DNA from: an uncultured Bacteroidia bacterium
GTDB taxonomy: Bacteria > Bacteroidota > Bacteroidia > Bacteroidales > F082
Assembly: GCA_902769875.1 (NCBI GenBank)
Contig: CACXQV010000012.1
Coordinates: 1 to 64,000, forward strand
Length of the DNA: 64,000 nucleotides
Reading direction: 5' to 3'
Shown one piece after another: positions 26,836-38,873 of this stretch. Position numbers and translations under genes: made by a program. The notes beneath the pieces are model-generated. The model saw nothing but the letters and a program-made list of their open reading frames with translations. It was not told the DNA's origin and did no database searches. How positions within the stretch are numbered: the first letter of the stretch is position 1; each line of letters begins with the position of its first letter.

Positions 26836-27159
26836 TCATTTCATCGCCTCAATTCTGCTCAGCAATTCCTTCACCGTTATGGCTTCTTCCAACTTCACCT
26901 TGTCGAAGACCATATAATAACGATAGTTGTGGCCTGCTGCGGATGCCCACTTCTTGCCCACTTCAAGTTTTCGCTTGCTGTCGCTGTTGTCACGGTCGTC
27001 ACGGTTGTCGCCGTGGATAATCATATTGCCGCTACCCGTAAACGACTTGTCATCCGTGTTGTCGGCTCGATAGCCGTATCGGTGTTCAAGCACCCTGTAA
27101 GGCACTTCAAGATGATGGTTCACGACCTTATCTTTTCCTATCCAATTGAGTGTGGGCAT
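26836..27159 (-). pseudogene. Fused remnant of a type III restriction-modification locus
   Basis: 107 aa. The first 50 residues (MPTLNWIGKDKVVNHHLEVP...GSGNMIIHGDN) match the start of type III Mod-type DNA methyltransferases, which should go on to the catalytic DPPY. Instead, after a short DDRDNSDS junction, the protein continues KRKLEVGKKWASAAGHNYRY YMVF..., which looks like the extreme C-terminus of the partner restriction helicase (Res). In type III loci mod lies before res, so a single large deletion from inside mod to the end of res would give this ORF. No catalytic motif remains. The junction DNA is a small imperfect repeat of GTCACGGT-like words. Identification of the C-terminal part is less certain than the N-terminal part. 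Confidence 0.65.
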
Positions 27160-27272
27160 AATAAAACGAAGTTAGGTTTTACGGGGGACAAAATTAGGGA
27201 AATCTTGGGAAACAGAGCCATCCTTTGACGCCAAAGAGCATATTTCCTTGGTTTTTACGGTATGAACCAATT

Positions 27273-28784
27273 TCACCTTTCTTCCAATAGTTTCAATATG
27301 GCCAATCCCTTCTCTGTCAGATAATACTGCTGTTGGGGGTGTTTGGGTGCATCAGGATGGGTCATAGCTATCACATTATGTTTCAATGCGGGTGACAAAA
27401 CCACTTTACCAAACAAACGCTGCGTCTTATCCTTAAAATAAGGTCCAAGCTCTGTTCCAAGCCTTAGTTCCAAGGCACTTGCATTTCCTTTTTGTAGGCT
27501 GATTATCAATTCTTTGATATACTTTCCAAGCTGGGTTCCAAGCAGGGTTCTAAGCTCTGCTTCACTTTCCCATCCATAATCAAATTGGGCATCCGCAAGA
27601 TTGCCATCAGGAATGATGACACGAAATGCCGTGACTAACTTAAATTCAAACTCGGCAGGTGGATTCCCATTCTCCTTAAGCAAAGCACGAACTTCCTGAA
27701 TGCCGTGATTAAACATATTGACATAGTTCAAAGTGCGCATCACCTCGGCGATGGCTGGATTTCGGTAGTCGTTTACGAGAGGGAAATTCTCGGGACGTGC
27801 ATTGCCATAAAGCCCTCCTGCATTTGATATTTCAATGCGGTCGTCATATTGATACAATCGCACAGGCATATTCGATTGGTAGTCACGGTGCATCAAGGCA
27901 TTCATCATCAGCTCACGCAATGCCTTGTAAGGGTAGTTGTTTACGTCTTTTTCACGAAGTATGCTCACTGGCACAGGGCGTTTTGTGACTATGCCATCAC
28001 GGATGAAGTTCTCGATTTGCGGCAGCACATCGTGAAGGTTGCCTTCAAATCTTCGCTCGTTCATAATCTCGCCTCCATTGTCGATGCCTTTGAAACGGAC
28101 ATACTGAACGTATGCACCAGGCAAGAAATACTTTGGATTTTTGCCAAACATCACGATGGCGGCAAATGTAGGGCACTGCCATTGCAGGTTCCACAATCGC
28201 AACGAAGCCATCTGCTCGGTTAGTGGTCGCTGGTCGGCGGCAAGCACCTCGGGGTCGACAGCCTTGGGGATGTATTGGTTTTTGATGATGTCGCAGTCGA
28301 TGTCGTCTATCTTGGCCTCTCGGCAAGGCCGTGTGTCGAAGGTGGGCAGGCTGGCCGCACAGCGTTCGGCCAAGGCCCGTTCTTCTTGCGCATTGGCCAC
28401 ATCACGCCTTGGCCCCACACGGATGAAGACACGCCCTCTGTAGCGTACAGGCGTATCAAACGAAGGCGAAACCTCCACCACAAGCACATCGCCTTCTGGA
28501 AACGAGAATTTCTCTGTGGTCATCATAGGCAGAGGTAGTATATTGCCGTCAGAGCGGATGCTGCTGATTTTAATCATCAGCGCATCATCCACTTTCAGCC
28601 CGCCTATGTTTCCATCATCCTTGACACCTATAAGCAGATAGCCTTTCTTCCGCGAGTTGGGCAAGTCGTTGGCAAAGGCACAAATGGCCTCCTGAAACTT
28701 GTCCATATTGCCTGTCGACATAGTTCGTTCTATCCGAAAACTTTCGTCGCAATTGAGTATGTCTATAAGTTCGTCGATTGTCAT
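27273..28784 (-). CDS. AlbA/Schlafen-type protein with ATP-binding (HATPase_c_4-like) domain
   Basis: 503 aa. N-terminal AlbA_2-like domain (about residues 12-140: KFQEAICAFANDL, KKGYLLIGVKDDGNIGGL, VFIRVGPRRDVANAQEE), middle GHKL-type ATP-binding region (YPYKALRELMMNALMHRDYQ, DDRIEISNAGGLYG) and a C-terminal winged helix (LTEKGLAILKLLEER). These RecG-like/transcription-regulator-type proteins are common in defence and mobile islands, and some are fused to or neighbours of restriction systems. The adjacent type III remnant supports that setting. A -7 box lies only 8 bases before the ATG, so the mRNA would be almost leaderless or the real start is downstream (Met 22). Confidence 0.8.
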   Translation of the reverse strand: MTIDELIDILNCDESFRIERTMSTGNMDKFQEAICAFANDLPNSRKKGYLLIGVKDDGNIGGLKVDDALMIKISSIRSDGNILPLPMMTTEKFSFPEGDVLVVEVSPSFDTPVRYRGRVFIRVGPRRDVANAQEERALAERCAASLPTFDTRPCREAKIDDIDCDIIKNQYIPKAVDPEVLAADQRPLTEQMASLRLWNLQWQCPTFAAIVMFGKNPKYFLPGAYVQYVRFKGIDNGGEIMNERRFEGNLHDVLPQIENFIRDGIVTKRPVPVSILREKDVNNYPYKALRELMMNALMHRDYQSNMPVRLYQYDDRIEISNAGGLYGNARPENFPLVNDYRNPAIAEVMRTLNYVNMFNHGIQEVRALLKENGNPPAEFEFKLVTAFRVIIPDGNLADAQFDYGWESEAELRTLLGTQLGKYIKELIISLQKGNASALELRLGTELGPYFKDKTQRLFGKVVLSPALKHNVIAMTHPDAPKHPQQQYYLTEKGLAILKLLEER

Positions 28785-28792
28785 AATGGCTA

Positions 28793-28800
28793 CAAAAATA
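28793..28800 (-). promoter_or_regulatory. -7 promoter of the AlbA-type gene
   Basis: Minus-strand TATTTTTG just 8 bases upstream of the annotated ATG. Confidence 0.55.
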
Positions 28801-28978
28801 CAAATTTCCTTCCATTCCGAATATCATTTTTCAAGGACTATTTTTTGAGGTGCATCCTCGTTAGATATAACCACATTTGCTTGAATAAAACCCAAGCATT
28901 CAAATCGGAACAGAATTAGCGAGGGCATCAAAATCACCTATTTTTCACGACCCAATCAAATGTTTCCGCGAAAACCAC

Positions 28979-28987
28979 TACCTTTGC
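28979..28987 (+). promoter_or_regulatory. -7 promoter of the SNF2 helicase gene
   Basis: TACCTTTGC, 41 bases before the ATG at 29028. The rest of the 28785-29027 gap shows nothing else clear. Confidence 0.7.
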
Positions 28988-29027
28988 CGACCAACTTTGG
29001 CAACGCCATTCCCCAACATCAAACGAA

Positions 29028-33071
<4,044 letters not shown>

Positions 33072-33087
33072 CCCTGCTTGCCTAAAG

Positions 33088-34659
33088 TCATACATTCCTC
33101 TCGATGCAACAACTATGCTGCTTGGATTCCCGATTGTATGAGATTCCCACAAGAAGCAGATTGTCAGTATATTGCAAAATTTTGGCTGGATATTGCTTCC
33201 GCTTGATTTGCTCGATGGCTGTATCAACGGCCTTGTCATACTTCAATTCTATGACGATGGCAGGCGAATCCACGTTCTTTCTTGGAATGAGCACCAAGTC
33301 AGCGAAGCCCTTGCCAGTGGCCAATTCGCGGTGGATGATGTAATCGTTTGAGGCATAATAATATGCAATGCTCAACACACAAGCCAATGAGTTCTCGTCG
33401 TTGTAGCTCAAAATACTGGTGTTCTCGTCGTGAGCGGCATCCACGCCACGGGCCACAGCCACTTCGTCGCCGCGAAGCGTGGCTTGGAGGAGTTGTTCCG
33501 AGGCGTTCAAGGCGTTCATCACGTGAGTCCAATTGCTGGCTTCCACGGCGTTGACCATCTCGCCCGCCACTTCCTTGTTGGGAATGTAGCACTCATTCTT
33601 TTGCCAATTATATGAAAGGTAGCCCAAATGAATAAGCACGGTGAATACATCGTCTTTGCTACGAATGATAGACATATCGTTCTGGAACTTGGTGGGGTTG
33701 ACCTTGCAGCGTTCTTCGGCGAGCATACTAATCACGGCATCCTTCAAGCCATCGTAGTTCATTGAGATATAGTGCGCCACGGCATCGTATGCACCTGTTG
33801 CGGCCCAAAAACTACGGCAACGACGACTTCGGAGTGCCTGCATCACCGAGTTAGGATTGAAGATTGACCGCTCGTCGCCAATCTGGTAGCCGTCGTACCA
33901 TTTCTCCAATTCGTCAAAGTCCATACGATGCTTTTCGGCCAAGGCTTTTACCTCATCCTTTGTGAATCCGAAATAAGAGGCCATATCTACAGGCTCCACC
34001 ATCGAATACTCGATGAAATTGTTCAACGCCGACTCGGTCTTGTATTTCTTGATGGGCAAAATGCCCGTCATATAGACACCTGCAAACACTTGTGGCGAGT
34101 TGCTCCCCTTGAACATCCGACGCAGCCAGTTGACAAAATCGTCCATGACATGGGTGTCGGGCCTGAACTCGCGGCAGATGGCATCCCACTCGTCGATGAT
34201 GAAGATGAACGGCTGTTGGGTGGAATCAGTAACGCGAATAAGGTAAGCCATCAAATCGTCATCGTCGATGACGGGAATGTCGGGAAACGCTTTATGGACA
34301 TCGTCAATCAGCTCTTTTTGCACATGCTGCATGATGCTGTCGTCCTTGAAGCGCGTGGTGAAATTGGTCAGGTCGAGGAAAATGACAGGATACTTGTTCA
34401 GATGCTTCTCAAATGACGGGTCATTGGCTATTTCAAGACCGGCGAAAAGCGCCCTTGAATCGCACGATTGGTCATAATAGGCATTGAGCATCTTGGCCGC
34501 CAACGACTTGCCGAAACGACGACTACGCGACACACAGCTGAAACGACGCTCTGTAAAAAGCGTGCTGTTGACGATGGCAATCAAACCCGATTTGTCAACA
34601 TATTCACCATTTATTACGCTCTGGAATCCAGCATTGCCAATGTTGATGTATGTTCCCAT
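33088..34659 (-). CDS. AAA-ATPase-like / PDDEXK_9-type protein
   Basis: 523 aa. Starts with the family signature NIGNAGFQSVINGEYVDKSG, followed by a P-loop variant SRSRRFGKSL, Walker B FIFIIDEWDAI, sensor-like FAGVYMTGILPIKKY, the WYDGYQIG motif, and a C-terminal nuclease-like core GKGFADLVLIPRK...AIVIELKYDKA (D...ExK). This two-domain family (AAA-ATPase_like plus PD-(D/E)XK) is often in many copies in Bacteroidales and Clostridia; the biological role is not established. Promoter at 34677-34685. Confidence 0.88.
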   Translation of the reverse strand: MGTYINIGNAGFQSVINGEYVDKSGLIAIVNSTLFTERRFSCVSRSRRFGKSLAAKMLNAYYDQSCDSRALFAGLEIANDPSFEKHLNKYPVIFLDLTNFTTRFKDDSIMQHVQKELIDDVHKAFPDIPVIDDDDLMAYLIRVTDSTQQPFIFIIDEWDAICREFRPDTHVMDDFVNWLRRMFKGSNSPQVFAGVYMTGILPIKKYKTESALNNFIEYSMVEPVDMASYFGFTKDEVKALAEKHRMDFDELEKWYDGYQIGDERSIFNPNSVMQALRSRRCRSFWAATGAYDAVAHYISMNYDGLKDAVISMLAEERCKVNPTKFQNDMSIIRSKDDVFTVLIHLGYLSYNWQKNECYIPNKEVAGEMVNAVEASNWTHVMNALNASEQLLQATLRGDEVAVARGVDAAHDENTSILSYNDENSLACVLSIAYYYASNDYIIHRELATGKGFADLVLIPRKNVDSPAIVIELKYDKAVDTAIEQIKRKQYPAKILQYTDNLLLVGISYNRESKQHSCCIERNV

Positions 34660-34676
34660 GACTTATTGATTTTGCC

Positions 34677-34685
34677 GCAAAGGTA
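34677..34685 (-). promoter_or_regulatory. -7 promoter of the AAA-ATPase-like gene
   Basis: Minus-strand TACCTTTGC, 18 bases before the ATG at 34659. Confidence 0.7.
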
Positions 34686-34768
34686 GCAATAATTCAACAA
34701 CCGCCAAAAGCGCGGCATAAAAATGTCGGGCACGAAGGTCAAAACATCAATCGCAAAAGAGATAAAAA

Positions 34769-36592
34769 TCACTCCGCAAACATCCCGTCAATCAGCCCTT
34801 GGAAATGCTCGGCGATGATTTTGCGGCGCAGTTTCAGGCTGGGGGTGATTTCGCCCTCTTCGATGGTCCATTCGCGGTCGACCAACTCGAAACGCTTCAC
34901 TTTCTCGTAGTCGCCAAAGAACTTGTTGTAACTGTCGACTTCCTTGCGGTAACGGTCGCTAACTGCCTTAACCTTAATCATTTCCGCATTGGTGGTATAA
35001 GGAATGTGGTTCTCTTCGCACCAAGTCTTCAGGTTCTCGAAATTCGGCACAATCAAAGCGGCGGCAAACTTCTGGTTTTCGCCCACAACCATAATGCTGC
35101 TGATGAGCGGCGACTCGGCAAAACGGTTTTCAATCAACGCAGGTGAGATGTACTTGCCCATCGAGTCCTTGAAGATTTCCTTCATTCGACCCGTGATTTT
35201 CAGCAAGCCGTCCTCGTCAAACTCGCCGATGTCGCCGGTATGGAAATAGCCGTTTTCGTCGATGGCGATTTTGGTCTGTTCCTCGTCCTTGTAGTAGCCC
35301 TTCATCACGGGCGAGCCTTTCACAAGGATTTCGCCCGATTCAGGGTCAATCTTGATGTCGACGCTCCCGCAAGGCACGCCCACCGTTCCTGCCTTGATGA
35401 TGCCCAAAGCCAAACTGTTGGTGGCAATCACCGGCGAGGTTTCCGTCAGGCCATAACCTTCGATAATCGGGATGTTCATAGCGGCAAACAGACGTACCAA
35501 TCGTGGCTGCAAACTGGCACCGCCCGAAATGATGAACTCCAAGCGACCGCCGAAAGCCTTCCTCACATCCTTGAAAACCAACCTATTGGCCCAATACAAC
35601 TTGAACCGATAGGCACGATGGGGTTTCTTTTCCGTTTCGTCATAACGCTCCGCCAACTGGAAAGCCCAGTGGAAAATGCGTTTTTTCATTCCCTTCAACT
35701 TGTCTCCCTTGCGCATCACGCCGTTATACACCTTCTCGACGACGCGCGGCACGGTGGTGAAATGCTCCGGCTTGATGTCGGCAATGTCGCGCATGATGGT
35801 ACCGAAGTTTTCCACATAATAGGTCGAATTGCCGAGATAGAGGTGGGTGTACAGCACAGAACGCTCATAAATGTGCGACAACGGCAAGAAACTCACCACT
35901 TTATGGGAACTTGGCACGGGGTAATGCGGACCATAATAGGCCACGCAACTCATCAGGTTATAATGTGTCAGCATCACGCCTTTGGGGGTGCCAAGCGTGC
36001 CCGAAGTGTAGATGATAGTCGCCACATCCTCTGGCTCGACGTCATCTTTCCTGGCCTGCAAAGCGGCAAGGCTTTTCTTGTCGATTTTCACCGAAACCAT
36101 CAGTCCGCGCAAGGTAAGTTGGCCTGTCACAGGATTGAAAACAAACACTTTAGGCTTGTTTTCCACCTTTTCGATGATGCCCTTGACCTTGTTCAACAGC
36201 AACGAGCCTTCCACAAATACAATCTTAGGCTCGGCGTGTTTGATGATATGCTCGTAGTCGCTTTGGCGCACCGTTGGATAAATCGGCACAAGGATGGCCC
36301 CGATTTGCTGGACGGCAAAGTCGACCATGTTCCACTGCGGGCAGTTGTTGGAAATGACGGCCACCCGGTCGCCCTTGGCCACGCCCAAACCTATGAGTCC
36401 CTGGCTGATGACATCCGTCATTTTCACAAAGTCGCGACCGATGTATTTCTTCCACTCACCCTCCACTTTGTTGGCAAACATCACCTTCTTCTTGCCGAAT
36501 TTCTCCACAAATCGCGGCAGCAGGTCGAAAGTGCGGGGCGGAATGTCAGGAAATGCCTGAACCGTTTTTCCTTTGATTGCGTATTTTTCCAT
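34769..36592 (-). CDS. Long-chain acyl-CoA synthetase (AMP-binding enzyme)
   Basis: About 607 aa from the ATG at 36592 (MEKYAIKGKTVQAFPDIPPR). An earlier in-frame ATG at 36634 would place a promoter-like TATTTTCG inside the gene and adds no conserved sequence. ANL-superfamily motifs: A3 IIYTSGTLGTPKGVMLTH, A5 IEGYGLTETSPV, A7 YFHTGDIGEFDEDG, and a KEIFKDSMGKYISP segment. It activates fatty acids to acyl-CoA through acyl-AMP, feeding lipid synthesis or uptake. Membrane-associated or cytosolic. Divergent from an Sfp-type transferase. Confidence 0.9.
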   Translation of the reverse strand: MEKYAIKGKTVQAFPDIPPRTFDLLPRFVEKFGKKKVMFANKVEGEWKKYIGRDFVKMTDVISQGLIGLGVAKGDRVAVISNNCPQWNMVDFAVQQIGAILVPIYPTVRQSDYEHIIKHAEPKIVFVEGSLLLNKVKGIIEKVENKPKVFVFNPVTGQLTLRGLMVSVKIDKKSLAALQARKDDVEPEDVATIIYTSGTLGTPKGVMLTHYNLMSCVAYYGPHYPVPSSHKVVSFLPLSHIYERSVLYTHLYLGNSTYYVENFGTIMRDIADIKPEHFTTVPRVVEKVYNGVMRKGDKLKGMKKRIFHWAFQLAERYDETEKKPHRAYRFKLYWANRLVFKDVRKAFGGRLEFIISGGASLQPRLVRLFAAMNIPIIEGYGLTETSPVIATNSLALGIIKAGTVGVPCGSVDIKIDPESGEILVKGSPVMKGYYKDEEQTKIAIDENGYFHTGDIGEFDEDGLLKITGRMKEIFKDSMGKYISPALIENRFAESPLISSIMVVGENQKFAAALIVPNFENLKTWCEENHIPYTTNAEMIKVKAVSDRYRKEVDSYNKFFGDYEKVKRFELVDREWTIEEGEITPSLKLRRKIIAEHFQGLIDGMFAE

Positions 36593-36732
36593 ATTACTGA
36601 AAATCGGTGCGAAAATAGAAATTAATTTTCTCAATTCGTGCTTTTATCCAAACGAGGGGGTATTTTGAAACCAAAATAGGAGATTTTTTCAACGAAATTG
36701 AAACGGAAGTGGCTCGTTTTTCCGAGAATGAC

Positions 36733-36741
36733 TAATTTTGC
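36733..36741 (+). promoter_or_regulatory. -7 promoter of the Sfp-type transferase gene
   Basis: TAATTTTGC, 16 bases before the ATG at 36758; this argues against the earlier in-frame start at 36698. Confidence 0.65.
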
Positions 36742-36757
36742 GCCCGATTCAATTGCC

Positions 36758-37360
36758 ATGGTGACCATTTTCGACGATATGAGCCAAGTGACCGAAGCCG
36801 AGGTGCAGCGGATGCTGCCTTTGGTGGACGGGCAACGCCGCAAAGAGGCCTTGCGCTACAAACACCTTTTCGGGCAATTCGCCTGCCTGAAGTCGTGGCT
36901 GATGTTGCAAGAGCTGCTGAAACCATTGGGCATCAACGATATGGAATTCTGTTTCAACGAACACGGAAAGCCGTCCCTGAAGCATCATCCTGACATCCAC
37001 TTCAACCTCAGCCATTGCAAAAACGGCATTGCCGTTGTCGTCGACTTTATTCCAGTAGGCATTGATATTGAGAGTTTTAGGAAAGACAATCTCTCCCTTG
37101 TGCGCAAGACGATGAACCCCACCGAGGCCGAATGGATTTACGCATCGAGCGAGCCTGTCGAGGTGTTCACGCAATATTGGACCAAAAAAGAAGCCGTAGT
37201 GAAACTGCGCGGGACGGGCATCATTGACGACCTGCATCGTGTGTTGGACGGCAAAGGCTACCGACTTGAAACACACCTCAGCCGCGAAAAACGCTATGCT
37301 TGGAGCGCGGCCTACCAAAAACAGGAACTGCGAAGCAAAGCCCCGCAGTTCCCAACCTAA
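36758..37360 (+). CDS. 4'-phosphopantetheinyl transferase (Sfp type)
   Basis: 200 aa. The two signature motifs are present: VGIDIESF (Mg-binding Asp/Glu) and YWTKKEAVVKLRGTG. It also has INFLSHC-like substrate-side sequence (HFNLSHCKNGIAV). The enzyme moves the phosphopantetheine arm from CoA to carrier proteins (ACP, peptidyl or aryl carriers). No carrier protein or polyketide/peptide synthetase is near, so a role in fatty-acid ACP activation is most likely. The gene is flanked by the acyl-CoA synthetase (divergent) and arcC (convergent). Confidence 0.88.
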   Translation: MVTIFDDMSQVTEAEVQRMLPLVDGQRRKEALRYKHLFGQFACLKSWLMLQELLKPLGINDMEFCFNEHGKPSLKHHPDIHFNLSHCKNGIAVVVDFIPVGIDIESFRKDNLSLVRKTMNPTEAEWIYASSEPVEVFTQYWTKKEAVVKLRGTGIIDDLHRVLDGKGYRLETHLSREKRYAWSAAYQKQELRSKAPQFPT

Positions 37361-37381
37361 CCAATAAAAAAATTACTCTTT

Positions 37382-38317
37382 TCATGCAATGATGCGCGTG
37401 CCGCAAGCAGCATCGCCCAACTTGGTAGCCTCAGTGATGATGGCTTCGTGACCCGTGGCTTCCACGAACAGCACAGCAGCGCGAATCTTGGGAGCCATGC
37501 TGCCCTCAGTGAAATGGCCTTCAGCCAGATACTGCTTGGCCTCGGCCACGGTGATGGTGTCCAAAGCCTTCTCGTTTTCCTTGCGGAAATTGATGTAGAC
37601 CTTCGGCACGTCGGTGAGGATGTAGAACTCGTCGGCACCAATCTTGATGGCCGTCATAGCGGAAGCCAAGTCCTTGTCGATGACCGCCTCAACGCCCACA
37701 TGCACGCCGTCCTTCTTGATGACGGGGATGCCGCCGCCGCCAACTGTGATGACGATATTGCCTTCCTCGGCCAAACGTTTCACAAGGGCAACATTCTGAA
37801 TGTCAATCGGTTTAGGAGAAGCCACAACCTTGCGCCAGCCCTTGCCTTTCGGGTCTTCCTTGTAGACGGCACCCGTTTCGGCGGCGTATTTTTCGGCCTG
37901 TTCCTTGGTGTAATACGGTCCAACCGGCTTGGTGGGATTCTTGAACATCGGGTCGTCTTTGTCGACGAGCACCTGCGTCACGAAAGTGACCACATTACGG
38001 TCGATGTTCTCTTTCACCATCACCTTTTCGAGGCCCATCTCAATCATATAGCCGATTTGGCCTTGGGTTTCGGCACCGCAAACATCCATCGGCATGGCGG
38101 GAATGCCTTCCTTTTCGCCAGCGGCATTCTGGAGCAACACATTGCCCACTTGGGGCCCGTTGCCGTGGCCGATGACCAAATTATAACCCTGTTTCAGGAA
38201 CGGCAGCAGCGATTGGCATGTGTCGGCCACATTCTGCATCTGTTCCTGGCATGTTCCTTTCTGACCGCTTCTCAAAAGTGCGTTTCCGCCAAAAGCGATA
38301 ACAGCCAATTTCTTCAT
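37382..38317 (-). CDS. arcC: Carbamate kinase
   Basis: 311 aa, normal length. Amino-acid-kinase fold with IAFGGNALL at the start, VIGHGNGPQVGNVLLQN, GAVYKEDPKGKGWRKVVASP, the EEGNIVITVGGGGIPV nucleotide-site segment and MAPKIRAAVLFVEATGHEA at the end. Converts carbamoyl phosphate + ADP to ATP + carbamate (arginine deiminase or allantoin fermentation). No arcA or arcB is nearby. It follows a small lipoprotein gene by 31 bases and may share its promoter. Confidence 0.95.
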   Translation of the reverse strand: MKKLAVIAFGGNALLRSGQKGTCQEQMQNVADTCQSLLPFLKQGYNLVIGHGNGPQVGNVLLQNAAGEKEGIPAMPMDVCGAETQGQIGYMIEMGLEKVMVKENIDRNVVTFVTQVLVDKDDPMFKNPTKPVGPYYTKEQAEKYAAETGAVYKEDPKGKGWRKVVASPKPIDIQNVALVKRLAEEGNIVITVGGGGIPVIKKDGVHVGVEAVIDKDLASAMTAIKIGADEFYILTDVPKVYINFRKENEKALDTITVAEAKQYLAEGHFTEGSMAPKIRAAVLFVEATGHEAIITEATKLGDAACGTRIIA

Positions 38318-38348
38318 AAATAACTGATTTATAATATTATGTAATAGA

Positions 38349-38696
38349 TTATTTCTTTTGGTATGTCACCGAATAGCCATCGGAGCCCACGACGAGTTTT
38401 TCCTTGTCGACGGAGATGATGTCCAAAGTGTCAGCAAACTCACTCGGCACCGAACCATTAATGACGCCACTGATAATCAGTTTCTTGCCTTGCTGTTCCC
38501 AGTGCTTGTATTCGCGAAAGCCCGTGTTGATGGATTTCACCTCGCCATTTTCAAGAAAAGTGAAGCCCACCTCGCCCAAATAACTGCCTTCAACGGCGGG
38601 TTCAACCCAAGTACCGACCAATGATTCGTTGCCGCAAGAGGCCAAAAACAATCCCATCATTGATGCTAAAGCAATAGTAATCAAATGTTTGTTCAT
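38349..38696 (-). CDS. Small lipoprotein, lipocalin-like
   Basis: 115 aa. Signal with lipobox FLASC (MNKHLITIALASMMGLFLASC), then a short beta-rich domain: LVGTWVEPAV...GFTFLENGEVKSINTGFREYKHWEQQGKKLII. The GTW...FxxxG pattern resembles small lipocalin-like lipoproteins (DUF4488/DUF5004-type) widespread in Bacteroidales. Probably anchored in the outer membrane; ligand unknown. First gene of a possible two-gene unit with arcC; promoter at 38722-38730. Confidence 0.7.
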   Translation of the reverse strand: MNKHLITIALASMMGLFLASCGNESLVGTWVEPAVEGSYLGEVGFTFLENGEVKSINTGFREYKHWEQQGKKLIISGVINGSVPSEFADTLDIISVDKEKLVVGSDGYSVTYQKK

Positions 38697-38721
38697 TTCT
38701 TTACCCTTTCATTTTGGAGCG

Positions 38722-38730
38722 GCAAAGGTA
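38722..38730 (-). promoter_or_regulatory. -7 promoter of the lipoprotein-arcC unit
   Basis: Minus-strand TACCTTTGC, 26 bases before the ATG at 38696. Confidence 0.7.
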
Positions 38731-38783
38731 GGAAAAAGATTCTTAAATAAAACTATTTCAATGAATTATTTTTTTTCGCTTTG

Positions 38784-38857
38784 CATCATTGCGAGCAAAG
38801 CGAAGCAATCCAGACATCAAGCTTGTCGTCTGGACTGCTTCGTGCCTCGCAGTGACG
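38784..38857. repeat. Palindromic interspersed repeat
   Basis: CATTGCGAGC..CGAAGCAATCCAGAC (38787-38815) pairs imperfectly with GTCTGGACTGCTTCGTGCCTCGCAGTGACG (38828-38857, read in two parts). The words CATTGCGAG, GAAGCAATCCAG and CTGCTTCG are those of an interspersed, MITE-like repeat seen in many unrelated bacterial genomes. It lies between the 3' end of the BspA-like gene and the lipoprotein promoter. Confidence 0.8.
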
Positions 38858-38873
38858 CAAAGTGTGTCATATA

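Noticed and set aside
26836..27159. A functional small methyltransferase
   Set aside because: No SAM-binding or DPPY motif is present in 107 aa; the sequence stops after the Mod N-terminus and switches to a different one.
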